Part shown: one piece after another, positions 24,058 to 35,170 of the stretch
Position numbering within the stretch: the first letter of the stretch is position 1
Layout of the letters: the number at the start of each line of letters is the position of its first letter
Assembly (NCBI GenBank): GCA_019009955.1
Contig: CM032232.1
Coordinates: forward strand, 72,442,001-72,506,000
Length of the DNA: 64,000 nt
Direction: 5' to 3'
Source of the DNA: Riptortus pedestris
Lineage: Eukaryota; Arthropoda; Insecta; Hemiptera; Alydidae
The notes under the pieces: model-generated
What the model was told of the DNA's origin: nothing
What the model saw: the letters and a program-made list of their open reading frames with translations, nothing else
Database searches by the model: none
Translations under genes and position numbers: made by a program

Positions 24058-24127
<70 letters not shown>

Positions 24128-24681
24128 CTTCTAACGCTCTAGCGGTCTCAATTTTTGTTTGATCGTTACCAAACTTCATATTTACGCGTTTTATGTAAAA
24201 AGAAAGATAATGTTCGTTAATGGCTGAAATCGGACCAGTGGAAGGGGGGGTTTAGAGGGGGGATTTTTGAAAATTCAAAATATCTCCGTTATTATGCGTC
24301 GGATCGAAAAATTGTATAGAATAAATCTTATTGCAAATTCAATTTACTATAAATATTGTTCTATACATTTATTCTGTATCTTGAACATTAACCGAGATAT
24401 TTGCATTTGTATTCTGCGTGTGGTCGCCAGTAGGCTGATCGGACTTTCCGGCGAGAGCTCTGGCGGCCGTTTCCATAACTATTCGTCCCTCGTGAATAGG
24501 TTTAGAGGTTAGCTTAACTGTTTTTTGGGGCTAGAAAATACTGGGTTATTACGCCCTAAATAATGTTTTAGGTTTAGAGGTTTCTTACTACTACAGTTGT
24601 TATTAGGCAGATTTCTCTATTGTAAAACTTCACGTGGGAAATCTGCTTAGTTTACGCAGCCCCTGCGTGACGGACTTTTTT
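23938..24681 (-). mobile_element. HINE-1 element, subfamily A, complete
   Basis: Perfect hairpin GATTTCCCTTAAGGGAAATC at 23943-23962, (TA)n core at 24062-24122, subfamily A interior (CTCTGGCGGCCGTTTCC; GGGTTATTACGCCC), and full AAAAGTCCGTCACGCAGG terminus complemented at the right. No coding. Confidence 0.85.
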
Positions 24682-24785
24682 ATTTTAAAGGAAACACCAC
24701 AGATGCTCATGTGTGTTTCACTTGAAGCTATTATGGTATGTCACACATATCCACAATATGTAAATATCTCGTGTCCAGCTTAAGT
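24682..24785 (-). repeat. Flank shared with the HINE-1 copy at 51044
   Basis: Reverse complement nearly identical (about 97%) to 50940-51043, which likewise sits directly outside the AAAAGTCC end of another HINE-1 copy. It contains CACATGAGCATCTGTGG and ACATACCATAATAGCTTCAA. Confidence 0.8.
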
Positions 24786-24894
24786 TAGTTATAGTTAGAA
24801 ATGGCAAAAGGATTTCATTTAAAGTAATTTCAAAAAGAAGAAATGTTTCTTGAAAACAGGCTTAAGGGAAGAGAAGGTAAAATGCTAGCTCATG

Positions 24895-25232
24895 AAATAT
24901 AAGAAAATGCTACTCAGTAGTATTTGACATTTATTTTGTGGCTAGAGTGGTCCGTTTTCTCCGACAAAGGACTCTATAGTCTTGGTATTGCAACTCTGCT
25001 TCTATCCAATAGTCAATCGTTTATATTATTACAGCCAACTGAGGAAATTCACAAAATGTGGCTTGGAATTGCACTTTGCTCGAATGTTTATTGCTTAAAG
25101 CTATCTCTGTAAAGTTCCTCTTACCTTTCATATGGAAACATAAAAGTAAGGGGGGGGGGTGTCGGAAAGACAACATTTCATCGATAATATCTATACGCTA
25201 TTGGAAAACTCTTGTAGAGCACACTTTTACAG
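24895..25232 (-). repeat. Long inverted repeat, arm 2
   Basis: Inverted partner of 21347-21680, about 3.2 kb away, ending 138 bases before the acceptor of the terminal neurensin-like exon. Differences are scattered single bases plus a short run change near 25215. Confidence 0.85.
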
Positions 25233-25370
25233 CAAAAGAATTTTCAAAACTCTTGATAATAATGAGAGTGGTAAATGTGTGCTCGACACCCTTTATATGT
25301 TAATTAGGCTATGTGGTAATAACTTAAAAATAGTACAAAAGATGATTTTATATTTTATTTTTTTGTTTAG

Positions 25371-25675
25371 GTCAGTTGACTCCTGCTAGAGAAGTGCTGT
25401 ACCGTAAAGGGTCGCTGACCTACCTGGACAGGAGGGCAATAGTGTTCAACCACCGGCTGGAGTTGTGCAGACTAGCGGGGCTGGCTGCTCTCTGCACTGC
25501 AGCACTCATGCTCCTCCTGTCGTTCTTGATAGCAGCATACAGCTGTCCTCCTGTCACTCCATCCCAGGACTACTACCCTATCCTCACGGCTGCAGATACT
25601 TCTGGGGGCATACCTCTCTCCGGAGTACTCACCACTGTTCAGCCGCCTCCCACTTCGGTACCACCCAGAAGATAG
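25371..25675 (+). CDS. Neurensin-like membrane protein, C-terminal exon (TM2)
   Basis: Enters in phase 1 after TTTGTTTAG and ends at TAG (25673-25675). It codes a polar loop ending in AIVFNHRLELCRLAG, then the hydrophobic helix LAALCTAALMLLLSFLIAA and a Pro/Ser/Thr-rich cytoplasmic-like tail (QPPPTSVPPRR). The pattern A[IV]xFNxxLxxx[KR]LAG directly before a second transmembrane helix is what neurensins carry. The exon is GC-rich against an AT-rich background, as a real coding exon would be. Family assignment is by remembered pattern, not a search; TMEM74-like proteins have a similar layout. Confidence 0.6.
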
Positions 25676-26077
25676 ACTGCTAGGCTTCACGAAACAAACT
25701 GTTTGCTCCTCGATAATTATCTCGCACCTTTTTTTAGATATTTCATAATACTAGCTACACCTGAGAAGTGTGGTCTGTTGAGTCCACTGTTATAATACAC
25801 CTTTATTCTCATTCCTTCTGCTCTTGAAGAAAAGTGGAAATCATGACCATCATGAGTGGCACTCTAGTAAATTAATACAACATTCTCAATGAATTATATC
25901 CATAAAATAATAATAAGCTTAATTAATAACTTTCCTGTTTTTTTGAGATATTAACTCACAATATGCAAGCATTATAGATTCTCTGAAATAATGTTAAATA
26001 ATAATGCATTGATGTGACTATCAAAAGGCTAAGAGTTGCAGAATTTCCACTTAACAGGAGTGTGCTTGAAATTTCAG

Positions 26078-26210
26078 AGGGTCGCTAGAACATTCCAAGG
26101 CTAACGAACAAGAGAGGTTTCAGGATGAAGTACTCAACATTCAAGCAAGGATTACTCCCAACACCAATATTGTTAGAGAACCATCCACCCAAGACTCGTA
26201 TTTGAATTAG
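26078..26210 (+). other. Candidate alternative terminal exon
   Basis: TGAAATTTCAG acceptor at 26067-26077, then a phase-2 frame of 43 codons ending TAG at 26208. The sequence is polar and helix-prone (SLEHSKANEQERFQDEV) and ends NIVREPSTQDSYLN, a composition typical of a cytoplasmic tail. No strong phase-2 donor is evident in 25371-25675, so the splice partner is unknown. Confidence 0.25.
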
Positions 26211-26396
26211 GTTGTATGATTATCCAAACTAAATCCACTTGGATAATATTAAGGAAAATACCATTTTCATTGCTTAAAATGGCATTTTTAGTCTAGAGGA
26301 GAGAATTCTTCTCTGACTGTAGAGATGTCTTTATATCAATGAAAGATGATTTTCGATTAAAATGAACAAAGTTGATTAGATATGTTCACATTTCAG

Positions 26397-26651
26397 AACT
26401 TAAGTCTTGATCCTGACACACCTACTGCAAAGGAATGTGTTGTGGTACTCTCCACTCTACACCATAAAAATACCTCAGAATCACGTTTGGTATCAGAATA
26501 TGTCACTAAAACGACAAATCTTAATAGAAATATAATAGTTAATTTGAAAAATCTTCATCCCACCCCTTCATATAATGTTTTCATATCTCATAACGGATTA
26601 CTTGCACAAGCAATTGACTATTACTTATTAGCTAGGAGGAGCAAACATTAA
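26397..26651 (+). other. Unassigned open frame after an acceptor-like site
   Basis: CACATTTCAG followed by an 84-codon frame in phase 0 beginning NLSLDPDTPTAKE. An ATG lies five codons before the open stretch (26382). No domain is recognised; chance is possible. Confidence 0.2.
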
Positions 26652-26807
26652 TGTTAGTGGGCAGAGATGATAAAACTAGATAGCACGCTAGTTAACAAAA
26701 AAAAATCAAAATATTTTTAACAATTTGTTTTTTTTATTTGATACTGAAAGTATTATTAGATGTACTTAAAATTCTGTTTAGCTTGTAAGGTCCATGATAC
26801 AATGAAT

Positions 26808-26813
26808 AATAAA
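26808..26813 (+). terminator. Candidate polyadenylation signal AATAAA
   Basis: AATAAA about 1.13 kb downstream of the neurensin-like stop codon. It is the first canonical hexamer I find with a plausible 3' UTR length. Confidence 0.35.
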
Positions 26814-26820
26814 GATTATT

Positions 26821-29800
26821 AAACATATCTAATACTGTCTTAAATTACATTTCTCATAGCACATACTTTTTTTACATTGCACATATTATATATGCCATGG
26901 AGAATTAATAATAATTAATTCTAAAATTTACAGAAAATTATTCAATGCTTCTTTCAATAATTGTACTATTCATATTATTAAACATATTGCATAAAATAAA
27001 TTGAAACAAATGTAATAATTTTTAAAAATAATATATTAAGTGTTTTACACACCATTTAATAAATTATTTAAAATTTTGAGGTAGAGAGGGTAGAAATCAC
27101 ACTTTAAAGTATATTCAACTAATGTTGAAATTGGAGCCAAATAAGCCAAAATAAAATTCATCAACTTTACTCACAACACCGCTGCATATCCACATATATT
27201 GTATAGAAGTAATTAACTTCTCCAAAGACCATAAAAAGCCAATCGCATAAGATAATTGGCTTTTATATACTCAAGGCATAACATAACCATACATTTCAAA
27301 GAGCAATAGATGAACTTTATTTCAACATGTCAGATGTCATCTGTTACACTAATGTGAACGAAATGACCAATGTTATCCAAAGGTTATTTCTATAAAACTT
27401 TCAACAGAAATCTGTTAGGCTGGAATTAACAAATAAATGTCTGGCCAATAGATGATTACGTAGGAATAATTGGAAGTTTGTGAGAATTAAAAAATAAAAG
27501 AAAGAAATTGCTTTTAAAGGAAAAAAACTATTCATTAATTATATAATAAAATAAAGATTGTCACCTTAGCAATATACTTGTGCAGTTATTATGTTACCAA
27601 ATCTCATCCTTATAGCTCCATTACAGCATTAAAACAAGAAAAGAGTCTGTAATAAGAAAATTTTTCTTTTTTGTTAATTTTGTCGATTAATTACAAGGAT
27701 GGAAAATCGTGAATAGGCTAAACCTAATAGACACATATATTGCAGAAAAGAAGAGATGTGCCTAAAAAATATCTATGATGAGAGCAATAATTTTTCCTCT
27801 ATGCCTGATATAGACTAAAACTCACATATTTTTTACGAATAGCATACATATACCTACCTAATAAAAACTGTTTGTAAATAAAGCTGAAAAAGTAGAAAAT
27901 TCACCGAAAGAGATTGACCACTTGATTTCTACCCTCGCTGCTTCTTACAATATTGGTCGAGAAGAAGCTTTCCCAGGAAGCCTCCTAAATGTTCTCTTTT
28001 TAAGTGCAATTAAGTGTCAAGCTGGATTAATTGTTTTTTTTTTTTTGAAAAATTGTCTAATGAAAATATTTAAACTATAAACAACTTCCACATAAATGTC
28101 ATTTTATTTTGAGGTCTATTTGGCACACAATCAGTAACATTGATGCATTACACCTAGACACATCTTAATGTATTACAACTTCACAGTGAATTTTCTTGCT
28201 CTTACCAAGCCGCTAGCCATGTTCAATGAATTTGTTTATGCCCTTGAAAATCACTGATATCTTTGGTTCTTTTTTACTCACACATCATTGATGAACTTTG
28301 TCTTAGCATATCAAGTTTAAACACACACATGTAGATTCATGAAATTGGAAGGATTTTGTAGGAGGAAAAAAAAAATGTGCTTATGATAGACCTGACTCAT
28401 TTGAAAACCCTCAGAAATGATGGACAGCTTGTTCCTGGTTCTTATTAATCATATCCCAATAATTAGCTCTATGAACAGTTAGAGATCTGAGAATCTTCAA
28501 TTTTGGCTGAAGTGGCTACAAAATCTGTAGTAAACTGAAGGGGAGGGTGATTATACATTTTTCAGAGTTTTTTAATAATAGATATCCTAAACGTGGGATT
28601 ATTGTTGAGTATTACACTCCGCCTCTATAATATATTAACAAATAGACCACAAAATAAGTTACCATAAATACTTATAACACGATAAAACAATCTAGCTTGA
28701 AATATAAAATTTATCATAATTTTATCTATTAATTTCAAATAAAATACCATTAATTTTATATTAAACTAATGTCTTGTCATTAAGTATTGTAAGTGTTAAG
28801 CTTTGAACTGACTACATTAAATATACATCTAACTTCTTGGCCAGGTAATTAATTGGATTTAATTAAGTGTATTAAAGGTGTCAAAACAAACAGTTCAAAG
28901 CCAGTTCATAGAAAATTCTAATTTATCAATACTATAGGCACACTATTATTTTTTAACGCATTATAGAATATTTCTTTTATATATATAAACGATTTACCTA
29001 TTAAGGAGTTACTGCATTTCTAAAAAAAAATCAGGCTGATTTTATATTTATTGTTTGGAAGCTGTATATTTTTCTATTCTTGATTGTTCGTATATTACTC
29101 TTTACAAAAAATAAATAAATGCACATAAAATATATATAGATATGTATATCTAGATCAATCTATTTACTACTCTATACAAAATTTATTGGTGTTTACGTTC
29201 ATTCAGAGATAATACAGTATTTTTGTCTAATGACTTTTGAATAGTTAGTTACTAAATTATAATATTTATAGCGAACATTAACAGTTTTCAAGCTATTTTT
29301 TTTAACTAAGGGTAATTAAATTTATTCCGTAACAATTAAATTGATTCAAACAGCCCACATTAAAAAAAGTAGCATTTGCAAAACAATAAATAAAATTCAT
29401 GAGGTTGATAGCATTTACAAACTACAAAATAAAATTTCATGAGGTTGCATTTATAAATTTAATATTTTATGACATCTTATACACTTTAAAGAAAAACAAA
29501 CAAATTCATTTTTTTCCAAAATTTAGTTTTTAGCTTGAAAGCTGACATCAAATCTAATTTTTTATTTTCATTTAAATTTATCAATACTTTATGTAGTTAT
29601 GGCTACATTTCCATATGACAGAGGACAGATTGGTGTAATAAAACTATTTTATTTTATTCTAATTTCAATTCTTTATGATTTTTTAATGTTCCAATACGAT
29701 ATATTTTTATAATATTTGTTAATATTAGTTCTTATTTGAGGAATAAAATGCAAACACTTATCAGTTCTCTGTTGTTAAGAAATGTGCCATAACAATGAGT

Positions 29801-30260
29801 CTCTTTTAATATTAAGTAAGTACTTAACAAATAATATTTTATTATATCTTAAAAATATATTGTTATAATAATCATAACAGTATTAATATATACATAAATT
29901 CTATCTATCCATATATTTTTAATATAAATTTAATATGTTCAATGTTTTAGTCATCATATATTACATATAAAAAAAAGGAACTTGTATTGAAGATGAATTA
30001 ATAAAGCTCTATCCTAATTGGGTGATTTATATATCCTATACAGCCAAATAGATATTTCCATGTATCATTTTTAACCATATTGTAGAAGACACGTAAAAAC
30101 AAAAAAATAACAGTTTACTTTAAAAATGGAGCTGCTAGACTATGGTGAAATGATGGATAATCGGAGCTTTATCAATTGGCAAGTAATGCTTATCAATTGT
30201 CCAAACTGCTCTACAATCTTTTTTATTTTTTTTGCAAATCAAAAATGCAGCCAGTTGAGT
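26821..30260. other. AT-rich intergenic DNA, no gene seen
   Basis: About 3.4 kb with very high A+T, many poly-A/T runs, no open frame of interest on either strand and no recognised repeat family. Confidence 0.5.
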
Positions 30261-31098
30261 TTTAGCAGATATCCTGTGAGGGAAATCAGCTATTGAGGTC
30301 GTACTCATGAAGGAATTTTTGAATTTTTTCTTCAAATGTCTATCAATCCTAACTAAGAGATGATGAAAATGAGATCCATTCAAAATTGTATATATATTTT
30401 ATATACTGGGGGGGGGTTACAGGGGGAGAATTTGGAAAATTCGAAATATCTCTGTTATTAAACGTTGGATAAACAAATTGCACAGAACCAATCTTATTGT
30501 AATTTAAATGTACTATAAAAATTGTTATATATATATTCCCTATCTTGAATATTAACCTTGGGATATTTGCATTTTCAGCCTTCAGAAACCCCCCCCCACT
30601 TCTACTCATGTTACATAAACAATACTCTGTTATATAATAAACCACTTTATTCGAAGATTAAATACCAATTATTGTTTACAAGAGACCTTTAATATACGAG
30701 ATCCATTCAATATATTCTGGTGACCCCCCCCCCCGTCTTGTTTTTGTACTACTAAAATTTTATTGATTGAGGTAAAAACTATTCTGATTCATTATAAATT
30801 ACAGTACTATATATAGTAAATGTATAGTTTTCAATAAAATTAAAATGTTATATTCCAATATATTTCAGTAATAGTTTTTCATCCTGTTAGTTTAGGGTAG
30901 GTTGGCGTATCTGTTTGTTTACATTTCAGGCGCTTCCCGTCGGTAATTATTAAAATTTACTGAAAGATTTCTTATTACCGTTTGTATTTATTCATTTAAT
31001 ATTAAGGGTGGGGTTGTCTTATCAGTATGTAGATTTATCTATTGTTACTCTTCAGAAGGAAAATCTGCTTAGTTTACATAGCCCCGCATGACGGACTT
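30261..31098 (-). mobile_element. HINE-1 element, subfamily B, older copy
   Basis: TTTTAGCAGATATCC start with decayed hairpin (ATATCCTGTGAGGGAAATC), short (TA)n remnant at about 30390-30405, poly-G at 30410 and poly-C near 30588 and 30725, and the complement of AAGTCCGTCATGCGGGGC at the right. It matches 7503-7986 and the split copy at 33210-34953. Confidence 0.8.
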
Positions 31099-31445
31099 GC
31101 ACCTGCTGATCAAATATGCTCAGAAGCATTAGTAAACGCAATTTTATTATCGAAATTCATCTCGAATATTGTTTAGTGTATCTACTTTAAGAACAGTGAA
31201 TGTTATTTTAAAAATCCATCGGCGTTATCTATCAACTTGTGAGCACATGTAGGCTTAACTCCAAATTGTATAAAAATATTTACAGGTAATAACTCTACAT
31301 TAAATACTCATAAATATTAATCTAACTGAGCTTGGTGCTAGCATTACTCAAAATATATAATCATTTATGATAGGTTCATCATGTAATGCAATCGCAGATC
31401 CATTACATCAAACATACATACGCAAACACGCACGCACACACACAC

Positions 31446-31566
31446 GTGTCTGTTACTGCTCTAGCACGATAGCTACAATAAACAAATTATTGTTCGATCT
31501 TTACCAAACTCGATATTTATTCGTTTCATATAAAAGATCAAGTTCGTTAATGACTGAAATTGAACT
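31446..31566 (-). mobile_element. HINE-1 internal fragment
   Basis: Carries the family blocks TGTCTGTTACTGCTCTAGC, CGATCTTTACCAAACTCG and GATCAAGTTCGTTAATGA without either terminus. It is cut by the mariner relic on the right. Confidence 0.65.
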
Positions 31567-31800
31567 TTTAATCAATCATATATGACCCATTTTGATCAAT
31601 TACATGTTGCCATCTTTCAGGTATTTTTTTTAATTCCGTCCTCCCAGAACTACTCAGATTTTTGCGCAATGAACTCCTCTATGTGCGTTTTGCAATCGTC
31701 GAACGAATTAAAGTGTTCCCCGAAACGAGAGTTCCGAAAAAGTGGAAATCTGTTAGGACAAGGTTGTCTGGTGAATAGGATGGGTGGAGATCACATCCCA
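31567..31800 (-). pseudogene. Mariner transposase C-terminal relic
   Basis: On the minus strand: HPPYSPDN, then LTDFHFFGTL, then ELKKIPERWQHVIDQNGSY. These correspond to the HPPYSPDLAPSDyhlF and kLpeRWqkvIdqnGxY blocks that end mariner-family transposases (the third catalytic aspartate is normally in the PDL..SD segment). A frame change and at least one stop in between mark it as dead. No terminal repeats were found. Confidence 0.6.
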
Positions 31801-31842
31801 GCTAAACCGTCTGTGGAGCGGACTTTCCTATTCAGAAATAAA

Positions 31843-32437
31843 AAAAGTCCGTCACGCAGGGGCTGCGTAAACTAAGCAGATTTCCCACGTGAAGTTATAC
31901 AATAGAAAAATTTCACGAGAGCCGAAGAGTTAAGAAAACGACCGACCTAGCTTTTGGCGGGAAACACATCCGTTATCCGCCCCGATTTCATAAAAATGCA
32001 AATATCTCGGTTAATATTCAAGATAGAGAATAAATGTATATAACAATATTTATAGTAAATTTAATTTTCAATAACATTGATTCTGTACAATTTTTCGATC
32101 GGACGTATAGTAACGGAGATATTTCTAATTTTCGAAAATCCTTCCCTCTAAACCCCCCCCCCTCCCACTGGTCCGTTTTCAGCCGTTAACGAACTTAATC
32201 TTTTTTTCTTACATAAAACGACTAAATATCGAGTTTGGTACCGATCAAACAAAAATTGCGACCGCTAGAGCGGTAACAGACAAATATATATATATATATA
32301 TATATGTACAGTTTTGAACGGACTTCATTTTCGTTATCTACTAGGTAGGATCGATGGGTATTTGAAGAAAAATTTCGAAAATTCCGTCATGAGTACAACC
32401 TCAATACCTGATTTCCCTTAAGGGAAATCTGCTAAAA
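31843..32437 (+). mobile_element. HINE-1 element, subfamily C, complete
   Basis: AAAAAAGTCCGTCACGCAGG start, GCAGATTTCCC subterminal repeat, short (TA)n core at 32283-32304, perfect hairpin GATTTCCCTTAAGGGAAATC and CTGCTAAAA end. Same subfamily as 23130-23694. Confidence 0.85.
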
Positions 32438-33022
32438 TATTAAATTTGTTCTCCTCCATTTTGAACAAAAGCCATATCATATGAATGAAGGATACAGAGG
32501 AAGCCTGCACTCTCAATGATTGAAAATTCCTTACAATATAGTAGAATCATTGTCAGGGCGGAGAAATTGATTTGACAGGATCAACTTGATAGCTGACAAT
32601 AAATCAAAATGATACCTCACTTTTCAAGCCAATATTAATGAAAATGATAGACAGGCCTTTCCTAATATTATTAAATTCCCTCCTAACACGTTCACTCCAA
32701 TTTCCTACACTGAGTGCCCACCAGATCAGTTCCAACAATTTCCCATTCGTAAAAATTATTAATACGAACCCACCATATTCACCACATTTTATTTTTTATC
32801 CTCTGAAAGGAAAATGTACCCTTCTATTACCTAATTTAATTATTTACTCACGGTGTATTACGTTTAAATAATCATTGTTTACACTTCGCAGGAGTATCCA
32901 ACATAAACCACTTATTTAACAAGTATTGTCCCTCTTCAATATATTGACGTCGAATTTGGAGAGTTTTGGTACGAGAGAAATCTCTTCGACGTGTCTATAG
33001 TCTCCGTGTCTTTAGCTCAAAG

Positions 33023-33083
<61 letters not shown>

Positions 33084-33209
33084 GTACGTACCAAACTGTG
33101 GGGGTACTAAAAAAAACAGATATCTAAGTTAATATTGGAAATAGAGAGAAAAAATATGCAGAGTATTTATAACATCTGTAGGATTAAAAGCTTCAGGAGT
33201 TATAATAGA
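32438..33209. other. Unassigned DNA with a (TA)n array
   Basis: (TA)n at about 33025-33082, not within a HINE-1 core. A 77-codon plus frame at 32638-32871 is unassigned. Confidence 0.4.
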
Positions 33210-33994
33210 AAAGTCCGTCACGCAGGGGCTGCGTAAACTAAGCAGATTTCCCTTGTGATGTTTAGTAATAGATAAATCTACATACTGGTAACACAACACC
33301 ACCGTGAATATTAAGTGAATAAAGATAAACGGAATGGAAATAAGAAATGTTTCATCCAATTTCAATAACCTGTCGACAGGAAGCGTTAGGTTAGGAATGT
33401 AAACAAACGGATCTGCCCGCCTCCCACCGGAAAGAAAAAGTCCGTCACGCAGGGGCTGCGTAAACTAAGCAGATTTCCCACGAGAAGTTTTACAATAGAG
33501 AAATCTGCCTAATAACAACTGTAGTAGTAAGAAACCTTTAAACCTAAAACATTATTTAGGGCGTAATAACCCAGTAGTTTCTAGCCCCAAAAAACAGTTA
33601 ACCTAACCTCTAAACCTATTCACGAGGGACGAATAGTTATAGAAACGGCCGCCAGAGCTCTCGGCGGAAAGTCCGAACATAGCCTACTGGTGACCACACG
33701 CAGAATACAAATGCAAATATTTCGGTTAATATTCAAGATACAGAATAAATGTATAGAACAATATTTATAGTAAATTTAATTTGCAATAAGATTTATTCCT
33801 TACAATTTTTCGATCCGACGCATAATAACGGAGATATTTTGAATTTTCAAAAATCCCCCCTCTAAACCCCCCCCCCCCTCCCACTGGTCGGATTTCAGCC
33901 ATTAACGAACTTGATCTTCCTTTTTACATAAAACGATTAAATTTCGAGGTTGGTAAAGATCAAACAAAAATTGCGACCGCTAGAGCGTTAACAG

Positions 33995-34060
<66 letters not shown>

Positions 34061-34764
34061 GAACGGACCTCATTTTCGTCATCTCCTGGGTAGGATCGAT
34101 GGACATTTGAAGAAATGTTTCGAAACTCGCATCATGAGTACGACCTCAATAGCTGATTTCCCTTAAGGGAAATCTGCTAAAACAATTTCTGACATATAAC
34201 GGTATATAACATATTAATTTCATTGAGAACTACTTACTATATTTAGTACTCTAATTAATAATGAGTCAGAATAATTGTTATCTCAATCAATCAAATTTCA
34301 GTAGTCCAAAATAAGACGGGGGGGGGGGGTCACCAGGACATATTTGCATTTATCTGGTATAATAAAGGTCACTTCAATACAATGTTTGGTATTTAAACTT
34401 CGAATAATGTGATTTATTATGTAGCAGAGTATTGTTTATGTAACATGAGTAGAAGTGGCGGTTTGCAGATGGCTTAAAACTGAAAAATGCAAATATCTCG
34501 GTTAATATTCAAGATATTGAATAAATGTATATAACAATATGTATAGTACATTTAATTTGCAATAAGATTAGGTCTATACAATTTTTCGATCCGACCTATG
34601 GTAACGGAGATATTTCGAATTTTCGAAAATCCTCCGCTCTAAACCCCCCGTCCCCCTGGCCCGATTTCAGCCGTTAACGAACTTGGTCTTTCTTTTTACA
34701 TAAAACGACTAAATTTCCAGTTTGGTAACGATCAAACAAAAATTGCGACCGCTAGAGCGGTAAC

Positions 34765-34834
<70 letters not shown>

Positions 34835-34953
34835 TTTTGAACAGACCTCATTTTCGTCATCTGGGTAGGATCGATGGACATTTGAAGAAAAATTTCGAAA
34901 ATCGCATCATGAGTAAAACCTCAATAGCTGATTTCCCTAAAGGGAAATCTGCA
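33210..34953 (+). mobile_element. HINE-1 subfamily B copy, interrupted by a younger HINE-1
   Basis: Left part 33210-33436 begins AAAAGTCCGTCACGCAGG; right part resumes at about 34181 (CAATTTCTGACATATAACG) and runs through poly-G, the TAACATGAGTAGAAGTGG block, a (TA)n core at 34768-34828 and the hairpin GATTTCCCTAAAGGGAAATC, ending GCAAAAA near 34953. The two parts join to match the uninterrupted copy at 30261-31098. Confidence 0.8.
33437..34180 (+). mobile_element. HINE-1 element, subfamily A, nested
   Basis: Complete element inserted in an A-run of the subfamily B copy. Start AAAGTCCGTCACGCAGG, internal GGGCGTAATAACCC and CGGCCGCCAGAGCTCTCG blocks, (TA)n core at 33998-34054, perfect hairpin and CTGCTAAAA end. 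Confidence 0.85.
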
Positions 34954-35170
34954 AAAAGGAATGCCAATGAAGAGAAACATGGATAATAGTCATGAGGAAT
35001 AAACACTTTGGCCAAATGCTGACCAAAAGTTATTTCGTAGTCTGACTTGCCGTCCACAGGTTGCACGGAAAAGCAGAAATATTTCAGAAGAGTGAGAATA
35101 CATTTCATAACGGACCACAGGCAATTAATGGAGGTACGGAAGTTTTAGTGTATGGAATGAAGCATTCGTT

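Larger units (their letters stand above)
16769..25370 (+). other. 8.6 kb intron of the neurensin-like gene
   Basis: GT at 16769 and AG at 25369-25370 with a T-rich tract before the acceptor (TTTTTTTGTTTAG). Phase 1 matches on both sides. The intron holds the Harbinger-like element, a SINE, a LINE relic, two HINE-1 copies, a long inverted repeat and several small open frames. Confidence 0.55.
25676..26820 (+). other. Probable 3' untranslated region of the neurensin-like gene
   Basis: Follows the TAG stop. A canonical AATAAA at 26808-26813 is the best polyadenylation signal. The interval also holds two open frames that each follow an acceptor-like TTTCAG (26078-26210 and 26397-26651), listed separately. 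Confidence 0.35.

Noticed and set aside
24682..24785. Large segmental duplication joining 24 kb and 51 kb regions
   Set aside because: Similarity stops about 104 bp outside the elements and the HINE-1 copies belong to different subfamilies.
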